Assembly: GCF_002934545.1 (NCBI RefSeq)
Contig: NZ_PTJA01000008.1
Location: 186,001 to 250,000, forward strand
DNA length: 64,000 bases
Direction: 5' to 3'
Source: Lacrimispora xylanisolvens
Lineage (GTDB): Bacteria; Bacillota; Clostridia; Lachnospirales; Lachnospiraceae
The position numbers and the translations under genes are program-made. The notes beneath the pieces were generated by a model, which was given only the letters and a program-made list of their open reading frames with translations, made no database searches and was not told where the DNA came from. Shown piece after piece: positions 8,581 to 18,052 of this stretch (positions within the stretch are counted from its first letter, which is position 1; each line of letters starts with the position of its first letter).

Positions 8581-9570
8581 CTATTTTAAAATAATATCGA
8601 TTTCTTTCAGTTCCTGTTGGGTAAAAGACAGATTCTCCAGGCACGCTGCATTATCTTCCAGCTGCTTTACGCTGCTTGCTCCTATTAACACTGAGGTCAC
8701 AGCCGGTTCCCGAAGAACCCAGGAAAGTGCCATCTGTGCCAGTGTCTGTCCTCTTTTTCCAGCCAGCTCATCAAGGCGTCTGATCTGCTCAAGCCGTTCC
8801 TCAGTCAGATAACGTCCGCCAATGGTAGTTCCCTTTCTGGCAGCCCTGGAATCAGCCGGAACACCATTTAAATACCGGTTTGTCAAAGCTCCCTGCGCAA
8901 GAGGGCTGTAGCAGATGCACCCGGTTCCCTGTTCCAGCAGTGCTCCAAACAAACCATCTTCCGCTCCCCGTTCCAGCATGTTGTATCTTGGCTGGTCAAT
9001 GAGACACGGAACTCCCAGGTCTCTTAACATGGAGATGGCTTTTACCGCTTCCTGCTCACCATAATTAGAGATTCCAGCATAAAGAGCTTTTCCCTGTTTT
9101 ACAATATCTGCCAAAGCCCCCATGGTCTCCTCCAAAGGAGTTTCCGGGTCCGGTCTGTGATGATAGAATATATCCACATATTCAAGCCCCATACGTTTTA
9201 AACTTTGATCCAGACTGGACATTAAATACTTTCTGGAACCCCAGTTTCCATAGGGACCAGGCCACATATCATATCCGGCTTTTGTAGAGATAATCAGCTC
9301 TTCCCGATAGGGAAGCAGATCACTCTTTAAAACTGTTCCAAAATTCTCTTCCGCTTTTCCAGGTGCAGGAAACCCGTAATTATTAGCCAGGTCAAAATGG
9401 GTGATTCCCATATCAAATGCACTTAAAAGAATTTCTCCCTGTTCCGATACCGGTTTTTCCAGTCCAAAATTCTGCCATAATCCCAGAGATACCATGGGAA
9501 GCATGATTCCGCTTCTTCCGCAACGCTTGTACTTCATTGTGTCATATCTGTTTTCTGCTGCCTGATACAT
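8581..9570 (-). CDS. aldo/keto reductase, L-glyceraldehyde-3-phosphate reductase-like
   Basis: 329-residue NADPH-dependent oxidoreductase with a TIM-barrel fold. The catalytic tetrad is visible: Asp and Tyr in HFDLANNYG, Lys in IISTKAGYDMWPGPYG, His in IFYHHRPDP. The sequence GDMWPGPYG-type region with NWGSRKYL is characteristic of the YghZ/Gpr subgroup that reduces L-glyceraldehyde 3-phosphate and other aldehydes. The C-terminal cofactor part reads VTSVLIGASSVKQLEDN. Start at 9570 is supported by GGAGAG; the frame to 9621 would overlap the sirtuin end. Ends 31 bases after the sirtuin gene, probably co-transcribed. Confidence 0.9.
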   Translation of the reverse strand: MYQAAENRYDTMKYKRCGRSGIMLPMVSLGLWQNFGLEKPVSEQGEILLSAFDMGITHFDLANNYGFPAPGKAEENFGTVLKSDLLPYREELIISTKAGYDMWPGPYGNWGSRKYLMSSLDQSLKRMGLEYVDIFYHHRPDPETPLEETMGALADIVKQGKALYAGISNYGEQEAVKAISMLRDLGVPCLIDQPRYNMLERGAEDGLFGALLEQGTGCICYSPLAQGALTNRYLNGVPADSRAARKGTTIGGRYLTEERLEQIRRLDELAGKRGQTLAQMALSWVLREPAVTSVLIGASSVKQLEDNAACLENLSFTQQELKEIDIILK

Positions 9571-9601
9571 CGTTTTGCTCTCCTTCTTATCCTGAACCGC
9601 T

Positions 9602-10333
9602 TCAGACTCCCACTGCATCATGGAGCACTTCCCCGATGCTGCCGCTGATCACCAGATTGGCTTTCTCATCCATTGGTGTAACGGTTTTGTTAATAAGCAC
9701 CATTTTGCTGCCTCGGTAATAATCAATCAGTCCGGCCGCCGGATAGACAGTCAGCGAAGTCCCTCCTATGATGAGTAAATCCGCCTGAGAGATGTAAGCG
9801 ACCGACTTACTTAGCACACTTTCATCCAGACTTTCCTCATATAAGACCACATCCGGTTTAATCATCCCGCCGCATGTACACCTTGGAATCCCGTCCTCCC
9901 CCATGGAAGAGATCATCTCTTCCAATGAAAAAAACTTCATACACCGGGTGCAATGATTTCTCCTTACAGATCCATGAAGCTCAAGCACAGACTTACTCCC
10001 TGCTGCCTGATGAAGTCCGTCGATATTCTGAGTAATAACCGCTTTTAATTTCCCCATCTCTTCCAGCTTTGCAAGAGCCAGATGAGCCGGGTTGGGTTTT
10101 GCGTCCGGAAATAACATCTTATTTTTATAAAAACGATAAAATTCCTTTGGTTTGGACCGGTAAAAACTGTGACTGATAATAGTCTCAGGAGGATACTCAT
10201 ACTCCTGATGGTACAACCCGTCAACGCCTCTGAAATCGGGAATATTGCTTTCTGTTGATACTCCCGCTCCGCCGAAAAATACAATATTCTGGCTCTCCAT
10301 GATCCAGTCCTTTAACAGACTTCGTTCATTCAT
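9602..10333 (-). CDS. NAD-dependent protein deacylase (sirtuin)
   Basis: 243 residues; removes acyl groups from lysines using NAD+, giving nicotinamide and O-acyl-ADP-ribose. Motifs: GGAGVSTESNIPDFRG (NAD site), TQNIDGLHQAAGS, the catalytic His in LELHGSVRRNHC, and a zinc site made of CTRC and CTCGG. GGTSLTVYPAAGL completes the Rossmann part. Likely co-transcribed with the aldo/keto reductase. An ATG with GGAGGG upstream marks the start. Confidence 0.95.
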   Translation of the reverse strand: MNERSLLKDWIMESQNIVFFGGAGVSTESNIPDFRGVDGLYHQEYEYPPETIISHSFYRSKPKEFYRFYKNKMLFPDAKPNPAHLALAKLEEMGKLKAVITQNIDGLHQAAGSKSVLELHGSVRRNHCTRCMKFFSLEEMISSMGEDGIPRCTCGGMIKPDVVLYEESLDESVLSKSVAYISQADLLIIGGTSLTVYPAAGLIDYYRGSKMVLINKTVTPMDEKANLVISGSIGEVLHDAVGV

Positions 10334-10356
10334 CGACTTATCCCTCCAACATGCAG

Positions 10357-10380
10357 GGGCGGATTCAGCTGAACCCGCCC
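10357..10380. repeat. GC-rich dyad between GNAT and sirtuin genes
   Basis: GGGCGG-A-TTCAGCTGAA-C-CCGCCC, a 24-base inverted repeat with one mismatch pair. It lies after the GNAT stop and before the sirtuin start. No U-tract follows on the minus strand, so it may be an intercistronic RNA hairpin or attenuator-like element rather than a full terminator. Confidence 0.5.
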
Positions 10381-10405
10381 GTAACTGATTTTCATAATTA
10401 TAAAA

Positions 10406-11455
10406 TCAGGTTATTTCATCGAAAAACACTCCATTTAAAGGTCTTATCCGGTCTGCCATGGTTTGCCGGTTTTCTGGAACCTCCGGCTTTCCATAGCCGA
10501 AAAGCCAGGAAGTCAGTTCGCTGATCCCCATAACCAGATGAGGTTTTATCTTATTACTATCTGACACCAGAGTCATCGTGGAACCATCTTTTGTAAGCTT
10601 CCAGCGAAAAACACCGTTGTTTTGTCGTATAAAATCATCCTTAACTTCAATAAATAATTCCATCTCACTGACAGGGCAATCCTCTTTCAGCCTGATCACG
10701 GAGATAAACTGCTCCAGATGAATGATACGCCCCATTACAGCCGGTCTTGCATTACCCACTTCCTTACCATAATCGGGAAGAACAATCAGCTCCCGCTGAT
10801 TTTCTGCAAGTTCTCCGTAATAAGCCCATACACCGGCAAGCCGTTCTCTTTCATCTCTGGTAAAAAGAAGAATCATGTCTCCCCTGTCGCTTCTTACTTC
10901 TCTGCATAAATTCCGGTAATACTCCTCATCTCTGTGAGCGTACACCTCATATTTTTTTTCCAGTTGGCGGCCAACGAACCTGGCAGTCTCCTTGCAGTCA
11001 TCAGACCGTTCCATAAATGCACGGCGGCTTAACCGGGTTCTTCCCTTTTCGTTAAGTACCCGCTTTGGAAGATCACAGATATAGGTAAAATCAAAGGGAT
11101 GATAAATAGCAGGATCAACCGGAACCAAAAAGCAAAACTCCATACGTTCCATATACATATCTGAAAAACACCGGGCAAGCAGTCTTCTCATATAACCCTG
11201 ATGGCGGAAATCTGGATCAGTAGCCACTCCGGCAATATAATCCACCTTCCATATGCGGTCTTTTACCACCACTTCATAGGGATTGCGATGGAGCATGGCA
11301 GCCGGCTGATCTCCGCTCCATGCAGTTAAAATCTTATTCTTGCGGACTCTGTCCGAATAATAATAATCCAGAAAGCTCTTGGAATCCTCAGAGAAAACTT
11401 TTTCCCATAACGCCCGGCTTTCACTTTTTTCTTCCTGCTTCAAATACCGTACCAT
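10406..11455 (-). CDS. Eis-like GNAT family N-acetyltransferase
   Basis: 349 residues. The N-terminal GNAT domain has the acetyl-CoA motif VATDPDFRHQGYMRRLLARC (residues about 77-96); a second GNAT-like half and a C-terminal region ending FRWKLTKDGSTMTLV, resembling the SCP2-like domain, give the three-part Eis layout and length. Eis-type enzymes acetylate amines of antibiotics or peptides; here the substrate is unknown. It starts 4 bases after the DUF2156 stop, so the two are one transcriptional unit. Confidence 0.82.
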   Translation of the reverse strand: MVRYLKQEEKSESRALWEKVFSEDSKSFLDYYYSDRVRKNKILTAWSGDQPAAMLHRNPYEVVVKDRIWKVDYIAGVATDPDFRHQGYMRRLLARCFSDMYMERMEFCFLVPVDPAIYHPFDFTYICDLPKRVLNEKGRTRLSRRAFMERSDDCKETARFVGRQLEKKYEVYAHRDEEYYRNLCREVRSDRGDMILLFTRDERERLAGVWAYYGELAENQRELIVLPDYGKEVGNARPAVMGRIIHLEQFISVIRLKEDCPVSEMELFIEVKDDFIRQNNGVFRWKLTKDGSTMTLVSDSNKIKPHLVMGISELTSWLFGYGKPEVPENRQTMADRIRPLNGVFFDEIT

Positions 11456-11458
11456 AGT

Positions 11459-12379
11459 TTAGAAACCCTTCTGTACCACTGAGTATTTTCTTGCAAAATC
11501 AACGGGATAATAAGACATCTTCGCTTTTCTTAAGCCTTCCATTCCCACATCATCTTCCCGGTTCACCAAGATCAGTTCTTCCGGATAAGCATGGGTAACA
11601 AACTGCTGGTTAATAAACTGGTAAAGGCCCTTAATATTTGGATCTGCCTTCTCAATATGAATAACAGCCATTTTTTCAAAGGGGTTGTAGCTGCCTATGG
11701 TAAATGCCTTTAACATTCCGTCTATAAAAACTCCTGCCATTCTTACATTTAAGAAAGAACAGTTTTTTAGTATGCTGTGAATTCCCATCACTTCATAATC
11801 CAGCTGACGGGTAAACTCCGCAGCCTCTACCTTGTTCTCCCACCACTCATTTAAGAATTCCACCACGCTGTCCCTGTCTGAACAACATAGGGTCCGGTAC
11901 TCATATCTTCCCTCATATTCTTTCAAAAAGGAGTTTAAATGATTCTTCTTTTTGTGAAGCTTCTTTCCGGAAAGTGTCCTTAATGATTGAGCGTCATAGA
12001 GATAATCCTTTAAATCTTCTACCTCTTTCACTTCAAACTGATCGGGATCCAGCTTTAAATACTCAATTGCCGCCTCATCTGCCAGAGAGATTCGAAGTGG
12101 CTTTTTTAAAACCTCATTAAAGTATTCTTTCATTTCATTGAAATAGTAAGGAAGATCTTCTTCCCTGCACATAGGCATCGCGGTAAAGGGCTGGCCATCC
12201 TTTTCCATCAGAAACTGCAATGATTTATTGTCACTGATTGCGTACTTCACATGGTAGTATTCTCTCCAGATAAAACAATCCAGATATACACTATCACAGG
12301 TCTTATTTGGCCGCAGGGCATAAAACGGAGTTATCTTTTCAACATCACTTGCCTCAATTGGCTTAAATTGTAAATTCAT
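11459..12379 (-). CDS. DUF2156 (phosphatidylglycerol lysyltransferase C-domain-like) protein
   Basis: 306-residue soluble protein of the family related to the aminoacyl-transferring domain of MprF, a tandem-GNAT fold. Seen: FKPIEASDVEKITPFY at the start, KKLHKKKNHLNSFLKEY and YEYRTL in the middle, and IHIEKADPNIKGLYQFINQQF with ILVNREDDVGMEGLRKAK near the end, a pattern typical of the family. No membrane segments, unlike full MprF, so it is not itself a flippase. Function in Clostridia unknown; paired with an Eis-like GNAT. Preceded by a weak GGGAAC site. Confidence 0.8.
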   Translation of the reverse strand: MNLQFKPIEASDVEKITPFYALRPNKTCDSVYLDCFIWREYYHVKYAISDNKSLQFLMEKDGQPFTAMPMCREEDLPYYFNEMKEYFNEVLKKPLRISLADEAAIEYLKLDPDQFEVKEVEDLKDYLYDAQSLRTLSGKKLHKKKNHLNSFLKEYEGRYEYRTLCCSDRDSVVEFLNEWWENKVEAAEFTRQLDYEVMGIHSILKNCSFLNVRMAGVFIDGMLKAFTIGSYNPFEKMAVIHIEKADPNIKGLYQFINQQFVTHAYPEELILVNREDDVGMEGLRKAKMSYYPVDFARKYSVVQKGF

Positions 12380-12403
12380 AATTGTTCCCTTCTATTTTTA
12401 TCA

Positions 12404-12808
12404 CTAGCTTTTCTTAATAAAATCAGTATTACACTTGGGACAATGAATCTTTATTTTTCCTTTTCCCCTTGGCACCCTGATTTTTTGTCCGCAGCCCGGG
12501 CACTTGTAAATGTGAAACTTCATGCTCTGCTGCAGCCGGAAACGCCATTTGCGAAATGTTTCTGCAATAGCAAAACAAAACCGCTCAAATTTCTGATTTT
12601 CATCAAAGCGTCTCCTGATATTTCTTGAAAACATACGGTAGTAGCTTACTAACAGGACTGCCACTGCTATGAGATCCACCCAGGGACTCTTTATAAACAG
12701 ACCTGCAACAAATAAAATAAATGCCGTCGCTGTTAAAAATTTTCCCAATTTATCAGCGCCATATCTTCCCGTCATAAATCGAATAAATTGTTCTCTCATT
12801 TGATTCAT
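12404..12808 (-). CDS. membrane protein with C-terminal zinc ribbon
   Basis: 134 residues. Two closely spaced hydrophobic segments (FLTATAFILFVAGLFI and WVDLIAVAVLLVSYY) are followed by a basic region (RNIRRRF) and a C-terminal zinc ribbon, YKCPGCGQKIRVPRGKGK then IHCPKC, with a CxxC pair on each side. Such proteins are common in Lachnospiraceae, often annotated only as hypothetical. An alternative start is Met4. Upstream of the DUF2156 gene by 24 bases. Confidence 0.72.
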   Translation of the reverse strand: MNQMREQFIRFMTGRYGADKLGKFLTATAFILFVAGLFIKSPWVDLIAVAVLLVSYYRMFSRNIRRRFDENQKFERFCFAIAETFRKWRFRLQQSMKFHIYKCPGCGQKIRVPRGKGKIKIHCPKCNTDFIKKS

Positions 12809-12901
12809 GCTGTATAATCGCCCCTTTTCTTTGCCTTAACTATAATAACCTATCCAGCCAAAGTCAATGTTATGAGCATATATTTCATAATCTTTTCAGA
12901 A

Positions 12902-13870
12902 TTAATCCCTGGACTTATCCCGGTACTGCTTCGGCGTCAGACCATAGCGTTCTTTAAAAATCCGGTGAAAATAACTGCTGTTCTCATAACCGATTTCCTG
13001 TATGATTTCTTCCACTGATTTGTTGGATGAGGTAAGGCAGTTCGCTGCCCTGCAAAGACGGATCAACTGTAAGCATTCTGTAAAAGTCATCTGATAGTAC
13101 CGCTTAAACAGGCGGCTGACATAATAGGTCGGCTGCATGACCTTTAAAGAAAATTCCTCCAGTGTAGCCGTGGTATAATGATTTTCCAGATACTGATACG
13201 CCGTCAGGGCAATCTGCTCTTCATACTGTGTCGTATCATGGGATTCCACCTTATCGGCATCATGAAGCAGTTCCATAATTAACATGGACATGGTAGCCTG
13301 ATTAATCTCCTGCCTGCACTTTTTTTCCACCATCAGAGACCAGATCATATTCTCTAACAGGTTCTTTGCAGGTAAAATATCCTGCAGCCGGAAATGGAGA
13401 TAATCCGCCACCGAATGATTCTCAGATACTGCTCCTGCAATAAAATGCCTTAAGATCCCCCCGTCCTCTGTAATAAGAGATGGATGGGAGAAAAACTCCG
13501 GCTTCAGAAAAAAATGAATCGCAATATCATCTTCCCCTAAAGGCTCTATGGCATGACTGGTACCCTCTCTCAGCAGGAGAAGGTCACTGGTATCCAGTTT
13601 AATCCTTTCGGTTTTATTAATAATCTGGACAGCACTGCCACTGTACATATAAACAAGCTCTACATAATTATGACTATGATCCGGAATTGCTATATGGCGA
13701 GGCTGGCAATAAAGTCCCATCATACTGCCCTCTTCTATAATCAGATCCTTATCCACTACACTGCTATCCAGATCTCTTACATAGTATGTTAAAATTGAAG
13801 ATGCATCCTTGATAATACCGTTTTTCTCTTCCGATGTCTTCCTCAAAAATTTCAGAAGTTCTTCATTCAT
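12902..13870 (-). CDS. AraC family transcriptional regulator
   Basis: 322 residues. The N-terminal half has a cupin-like ligand domain (IPDHSHNYVELVYMYSG, about residues 60-75); the C-terminal 100 residues carry the double HTH: LEEFSLKVMQPTYYVSRLFKRYY and the signature IGYENSSYFHRIFKERYGLTPKQYRD. Such regulators sense sugars or metabolites and activate nearby genes. No dedicated target lies on its strand; the divergent HPr-like gene at 14058 is a candidate. Start at 13870 chosen because GGAGG stands 5 bases upstream. Confidence 0.9.
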   Translation of the reverse strand: MNEELLKFLRKTSEEKNGIIKDASSILTYYVRDLDSSVVDKDLIIEEGSMMGLYCQPRHIAIPDHSHNYVELVYMYSGSAVQIINKTERIKLDTSDLLLLREGTSHAIEPLGEDDIAIHFFLKPEFFSHPSLITEDGGILRHFIAGAVSENHSVADYLHFRLQDILPAKNLLENMIWSLMVEKKCRQEINQATMSMLIMELLHDADKVESHDTTQYEEQIALTAYQYLENHYTTATLEEFSLKVMQPTYYVSRLFKRYYQMTFTECLQLIRLCRAANCLTSSNKSVEEIIQEIGYENSSYFHRIFKERYGLTPKQYRDKSRD

Positions 13871-14057
13871 ATTTTCCTCCAAACGGCAAACCCACTCGCT
13901 CTTCCCCCGATTAATTATATCACCACAATGACATTATTTGCAAGAAAAGACGGTTTTTATACAAATTTAGACATAGCTTATTTATGAGACTGGTCCTATA
14001 ATCTAGCTATGTATTAATTTTTGTACAATCATTATAATTACTAAGAGGTAAGACATT

Positions 14058-14300
14058 ATGAAAAAGTATCCAATACGTTTGGCTAACATGGAAGAAGCTG
14101 CCGCTTTTGTTAAAGTGACGAATCATTTTGAATGCGATATGGACATTTGCAAAGGAAGTATTGTTATTGACGCCAAATCTATTTTAGGCATCATGACCAT
14201 CTGGTCTGATTGCGATCTTGAACTGATCATTTACAATAACAACCATGACGATGTTTTGGAATCGTTATCACCATTTCTGGTAAATCAAAAAACTGCATAA
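14058..14300 (+). CDS. HPr-like domain protein lacking the phosphorylatable histidine
   Basis: 80 residues with the HPr fold pattern: an N-terminal strand (YPIRLANMEEAAAFVKV) and SIVIDAKSILGIMTI, the usual stretch around Ser46 of HPr (kept as S-I-L-G-I-M). The active-site motif GLHARPA is absent; the corresponding place reads LANMEEAAAF, so phosphotransfer by the usual route is unlikely. Probably a regulatory or degenerate HPr paralogue. RBS AGAGG. A TATAAT box lies about 45-50 bases upstream but with a poor -35. Confidence 0.75.
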   Translation: MKKYPIRLANMEEAAAFVKVTNHFECDMDICKGSIVIDAKSILGIMTIWSDCDLELIIYNNNHDDVLESLSPFLVNQKTA

Positions 14301-14317
14301 CCACTACATAAAAGCAA

Positions 14318-14369
14318 AAAGAGGCCTCCAAAAACTAACTATGATCTGTTAGTTTTCGTCAGCCTCTTA
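14318..14369. terminator. bidirectional terminator between the HPr-like gene and the chemoreceptor
   Basis: Stem AAGAGGC..CAAAAACTAAC paired with GTTAGTTTTCG..GCCTCTT around an 8-base loop. A-rich on the left and T-rich on the right flank, between convergent genes. Confidence 0.75.
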
Positions 14370-14375
14370 TTTAAA

Positions 14376-16403
14376 TTAATTACGATTTAATTGAAATTCA
14401 TCTACCAGTTCTTTTAATACTGCAGCCATATCAGACAGCTCTTTGCTGGCAGCCGCACTTTCCTCTGCAGTTGCGGAGTTGGTCTGTACTACTGCTGAGA
14501 TCTGGTCGATACCTGCAGTGACCTGACGGATTGCTTCCGACTGTCTGACAGAGGCTTCTGAGATCCGTTCTATCATCTCAGATACGGAACGGGTGCTTAC
14601 AACTGCCGTGGAAAGAGACTCTGCTGCGTCTTTTACCAGGCCGGAGCCATTCATAACTGACTGAATGGAGTTCTCAATCAGGTGTGTGGTATTCTGAGCC
14701 GCTTCTGAGCTTTTTGACGCCAGATTGCGGACCTCATCTGCGACTACAGCAAATCCTTTTCCCGCTTCTCCTGCCCTGGCTGCTTCCACAGCCGCATTGA
14801 GTGCAAGGATATTGGTCTGAAATGCAATATCTTCAATGGTCTTAATAATCTTACTGATCTCCCTGGAATTCTCACTAATCTCCTCCATGGCATTAACCAG
14901 AGCCTCCATGTGTCTGCTGCTGGTTTCCAGCTCACCAGTGGCTACCACCGCCTGTTCATTGGCACTGGTGGAATCCTGGGCGTTTTTATCAATGTTATGG
15001 GAGATGTCATTGATGGTGGCAGCCAGCTCTTCTACTGCACTGGCCTGCTCTGTTGCTCCCTGAGCAAGTGCCTGTGAACTTCCGCTTATATTCTGTGATC
15101 CATAAGCGACCTGTTCCGAAGCATTTACAATTCTCTCCATGGTTAAGGTTAAGGTACTGCTGATTTTAAGCAGGGCATTCTTAACCTTCTCAAAATTCCC
15201 TTTGTAATCATATTCCAGCCGGAACGCAAGATTCTTGTCTGCAATCTGGTTGAGAACCGAAGTAATTTCATCGATATAATTTACATAATCTTTCAGCTGT
15301 AATACGGTATTGCCCAATGAAGCAGCGACCATACCAATCTCATCATTATCAAAGTTCTCCATAGCCAGATCCAGTTTACCCTCCGCAATCTGTTCTGCAA
15401 CATTGGATAAATTTTTAAGAGGTTTGGTCAACCGTCTGGAAATGAGAATAATTAAAAGAACCAGTAGTACCGATCCCAGTAAAAAGACAGAGACAATTGT
15501 GACAGTCACAGCCGTTCGGGAAGCAAGGACTTCTGATCTGGGTATACTGGAGAGCACAAGCCAGCCGGAATTTCCCACCTTATTTACTGCACCGAAATAA
15601 TTTTCCTTATTCATGGAGTATGTATAGCTTCCTGCTGCCTGTCCGGTTATGGCCTGTTTAATATTATCAGATATCTCGACTTCCGAAACATTCTTCTGAA
15701 TCATATCATTGTTGGGGTGATAAACAATTTGTCCTCCCTCAGTGGCAAGAACCACAAATCCGCCTGTCCCGATTTTGTAATTACTCATAATAGTCACAAG
15801 CTGGGACAGCTTAATATCCAGCCCCATCACACCAAGGGGTTTTCCAGTGCTGCTGTCAAATACGCCACAAACGGCACTGACAATGACCTGTCCGGTACTG
15901 GCATCCACATATGGTTCCGTCAAAATTGGGTGATCCAGTTCCATCGCCCGGTACCAGGGCCTGCTTGAGATATCCCAGCCGTCTTCGGATGTAAAGTTGT
16001 CCGACTGGGTTACCTGACTTAAATCCAGATCTGCAACCCATGCAGCAAGAATGTTATCCTTATCCGTTGCCTGTATCTTGTCCAGGGTTTTCTTAATCTC
16101 CGGATATCCCTTGCTGTCAGGCATTCTGACATTTCCAGTCGCATTCTTCAGATACTCTTCCACCTGCTGGCTTGCCGCAGCACTCTTCATCTCAGCCAGG
16201 TAAAAAGTCAGGAAAGAGTCCACCTGATTTGCCGCCGCTAAGGATGCCGAATTAAGATTTTCCATAGACTGATGTTCCATGCTTTTTCCTACCTGCATAG
16301 TAATCAGGAACCCTGATAAAATTAATATTACTATGACTGGAGCAGAAATACCGAAAAGCAGCTTTGTAAATATGCGTTTTTTTCTCTTGTTCATCATAGA
16401 CAT
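14376..16403 (-). CDS. methyl-accepting chemotaxis protein (Cache-HAMP-MCP)
   Basis: 675-residue membrane chemoreceptor. Membrane segment 1 is about residues 15-33; the extracellular part (35-295) has the double Cache pattern ([51 protein letters not shown]). Segment 2 (about 300-320) leads into a HAMP domain, and the C-terminal signalling helices carry the highly conserved hairpin tip [37 protein letters not shown]. It lacks the NWETF-type C-terminal pentapeptide. Cache domains bind amino acids, organic acids or sugars; ligand unknown. It lies next to a sugar ABC operon on the same strand. Confidence 0.95.
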   Translation of the reverse strand: MSMMNKRKKRIFTKLLFGISAPVIVILILSGFLITMQVGKSMEHQSMENLNSASLAAANQVDSFLTFYLAEMKSAAASQQVEEYLKNATGNVRMPDSKGYPEIKKTLDKIQATDKDNILAAWVADLDLSQVTQSDNFTSEDGWDISSRPWYRAMELDHPILTEPYVDASTGQVIVSAVCGVFDSSTGKPLGVMGLDIKLSQLVTIMSNYKIGTGGFVVLATEGGQIVYHPNNDMIQKNVSEVEISDNIKQAITGQAAGSYTYSMNKENYFGAVNKVGNSGWLVLSSIPRSEVLASRTAVTVTIVSVFLLGSVLLVLLIILISRRLTKPLKNLSNVAEQIAEGKLDLAMENFDNDEIGMVAASLGNTVLQLKDYVNYIDEITSVLNQIADKNLAFRLEYDYKGNFEKVKNALLKISSTLTLTMERIVNASEQVAYGSQNISGSSQALAQGATEQASAVEELAATINDISHNIDKNAQDSTSANEQAVVATGELETSSRHMEALVNAMEEISENSREISKIIKTIEDIAFQTNILALNAAVEAARAGEAGKGFAVVADEVRNLASKSSEAAQNTTHLIENSIQSVMNGSGLVKDAAESLSTAVVSTRSVSEMIERISEASVRQSEAIRQVTAGIDQISAVVQTNSATAEESAAASKELSDMAAVLKELVDEFQLNRN

Positions 16404-16644
16404 CCTTTCTCCCTTTAAAATTTATACTTTAATATAGCATGGAGATAATGGGATAGCAAGAAGAAGGATAATCTGTTTACAAACAAAAGTATTTGCTTAA
16501 TTTAATTATTCCGCGTGATAATTACAAACCAATCACTGTACCAGTATAACTGCCTGCAGTCTCTTAGTTTACAAAGTCTTTTGAGTGTAAGAGAGGGATT
16601 CCCGGAAAATACTCAAAGATGGAAGTCACCAGATAGTAATCAGA

Positions 16645-18024
16645 TTATTTTGCTGATTCTAACTGTTTATTGATGTCGTTAACCAAATATTCTGCAACTC
16701 CTGCTGCATCATCCTGTTTGTAACTGAGCATCTGCATACCCATATAATAAGTACCGTCTGGATTCTTAAGTGCAGATCGTTCAAATACAGGGTCAAACTT
16801 AAAAGCAGTCCATTCCATAACTTTTTTATTTGCTATTGCTGCCAGGCTGTTGGATAAATCAAGAGATGCAAGTCCATTTTTGTTTGCTGGCACTCCTCTG
16901 GTATCTCCAAGGATCTTTGCCCCTTCCGGATCACCAAAAAGGAACTGGATCAGTGCAGCTGACTCTGCCGGATATTTTGAAGTTTTGGGGATTGCGAACA
17001 CCATGGAGGCTTTTGTCATGCCACCTTTGTAATCTCCCATATTAATATAATCTCCTACCTCAAATTCAAATCCAGGAGCTGCTTCCTGGTATTTCTTTAA
17101 GTTGCTGTCCCAAATATACATACCTGCATAATGCCCGTCAATCCATCGCTGGTTTGTATCAACCAATTCTGAACCATCGCCCGCAAGAACCTCCAATGTG
17201 GGAATTACATGCTTTTCTTCCAATAAGCTGATCCACTCCAATCCTTCCTGGATCTCTTCCTTACTGTATTGCAGCTGATAGTTTTCTACCCATGGCTTTC
17301 CGTATTTGCACTGCAGATAATAAACCATCAATGTCATGCGGTCCAGTTCATTTAATATAATTGGATAGTAGGTACCATCTTTATAAGCTGCAAAAGCTTC
17401 TCCAACGGCATACAGTTCATCTAAATTCTTAGGAATTTCTACCCCCACATCTTTCAGCCTTGTGGTATTCCAGAAAAATACACGCCCCGTATTGCTTGCC
17501 GGTAACGCCTGCAAAACTCCATTCGTTGTATAATAATCCAGATCTGATTTATCATATGCTTTTAAATCAATAATATCTGAAACCTTGTTTAAATCATAAA
17601 AAAGGCTTCCGTCCGGCGAATAATTAAATACCCAGTCCATATTCAGCTGAACCACATCTGCTGCTGAGCCTGATTTCAGAGCCAGTGCGACCTTTTCCTC
17701 GTGGCCTGTAAACGATTCGTATTCTGCTTCTACTTTTATGTTCGGATACTTTGCCTCAAATGCCTTGATTCCTTCCAGTGTTGCCTGATGCCTGCTGTCT
17801 CCCCCCCACCAGTTCATACGAAGAGTTATGGGATCTGTTGTATTTACTTTAAGCCCTTCCGCTTTTGCAGACTCCGCTGCTCCCTGGCTCGCTGCCTGTG
17901 TTTCTGATACGGTTGTCTCCCCCTGGGGTTTACTGCTCTCTGTCGGCATGCAGCCTGCAAGAGATACTGCCAATAAACCGGATAAAGCAAATACCGCCGT
18001 CTGTTTCCAATTGTTTTTCTTCAT
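16645..18024 (-). CDS. sugar ABC transporter substrate-binding lipoprotein
   Basis: 459 residues. The signal peptide ends in the lipobox LAGC (Cys about residue 25), followed by a Ser/Glu/Ala-rich linker; then the family-1 extracellular solute-binding fold (ITLRMNWWGGDSRHQATLEGIKAFEAKYPNIKVEAEYESF and SAADVVQLN patterns in part). It captures an oligosaccharide or sugar-acid outside the cell and delivers it to the two permeases encoded upstream. No ATPase gene is present, so the importer probably uses a shared MsmK-like ATPase. Last gene of the operon with an enolase-superfamily enzyme. Confidence 0.93.
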   Translation of the reverse strand: MKKNNWKQTAVFALSGLLAVSLAGCMPTESSKPQGETTVSETQAASQGAAESAKAEGLKVNTTDPITLRMNWWGGDSRHQATLEGIKAFEAKYPNIKVEAEYESFTGHEEKVALALKSGSAADVVQLNMDWVFNYSPDGSLFYDLNKVSDIIDLKAYDKSDLDYYTTNGVLQALPASNTGRVFFWNTTRLKDVGVEIPKNLDELYAVGEAFAAYKDGTYYPIILNELDRMTLMVYYLQCKYGKPWVENYQLQYSKEEIQEGLEWISLLEEKHVIPTLEVLAGDGSELVDTNQRWIDGHYAGMYIWDSNLKKYQEAAPGFEFEVGDYINMGDYKGGMTKASMVFAIPKTSKYPAESAALIQFLFGDPEGAKILGDTRGVPANKNGLASLDLSNSLAAIANKKVMEWTAFKFDPVFERSALKNPDGTYYMGMQMLSYKQDDAAGVAEYLVNDINKQLESAK

Positions 18025-18052
18025 GTTTCTCCTCCTCCAAAAAAATCTATTT

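Noticed and set aside
16558-16592. Hairpin TCTCTTA / TAAGAGA after the sugar-binding-protein gene
   Set aside because: Short stem, long loop and no T run on the minus strand; not convincing as the operon terminator.
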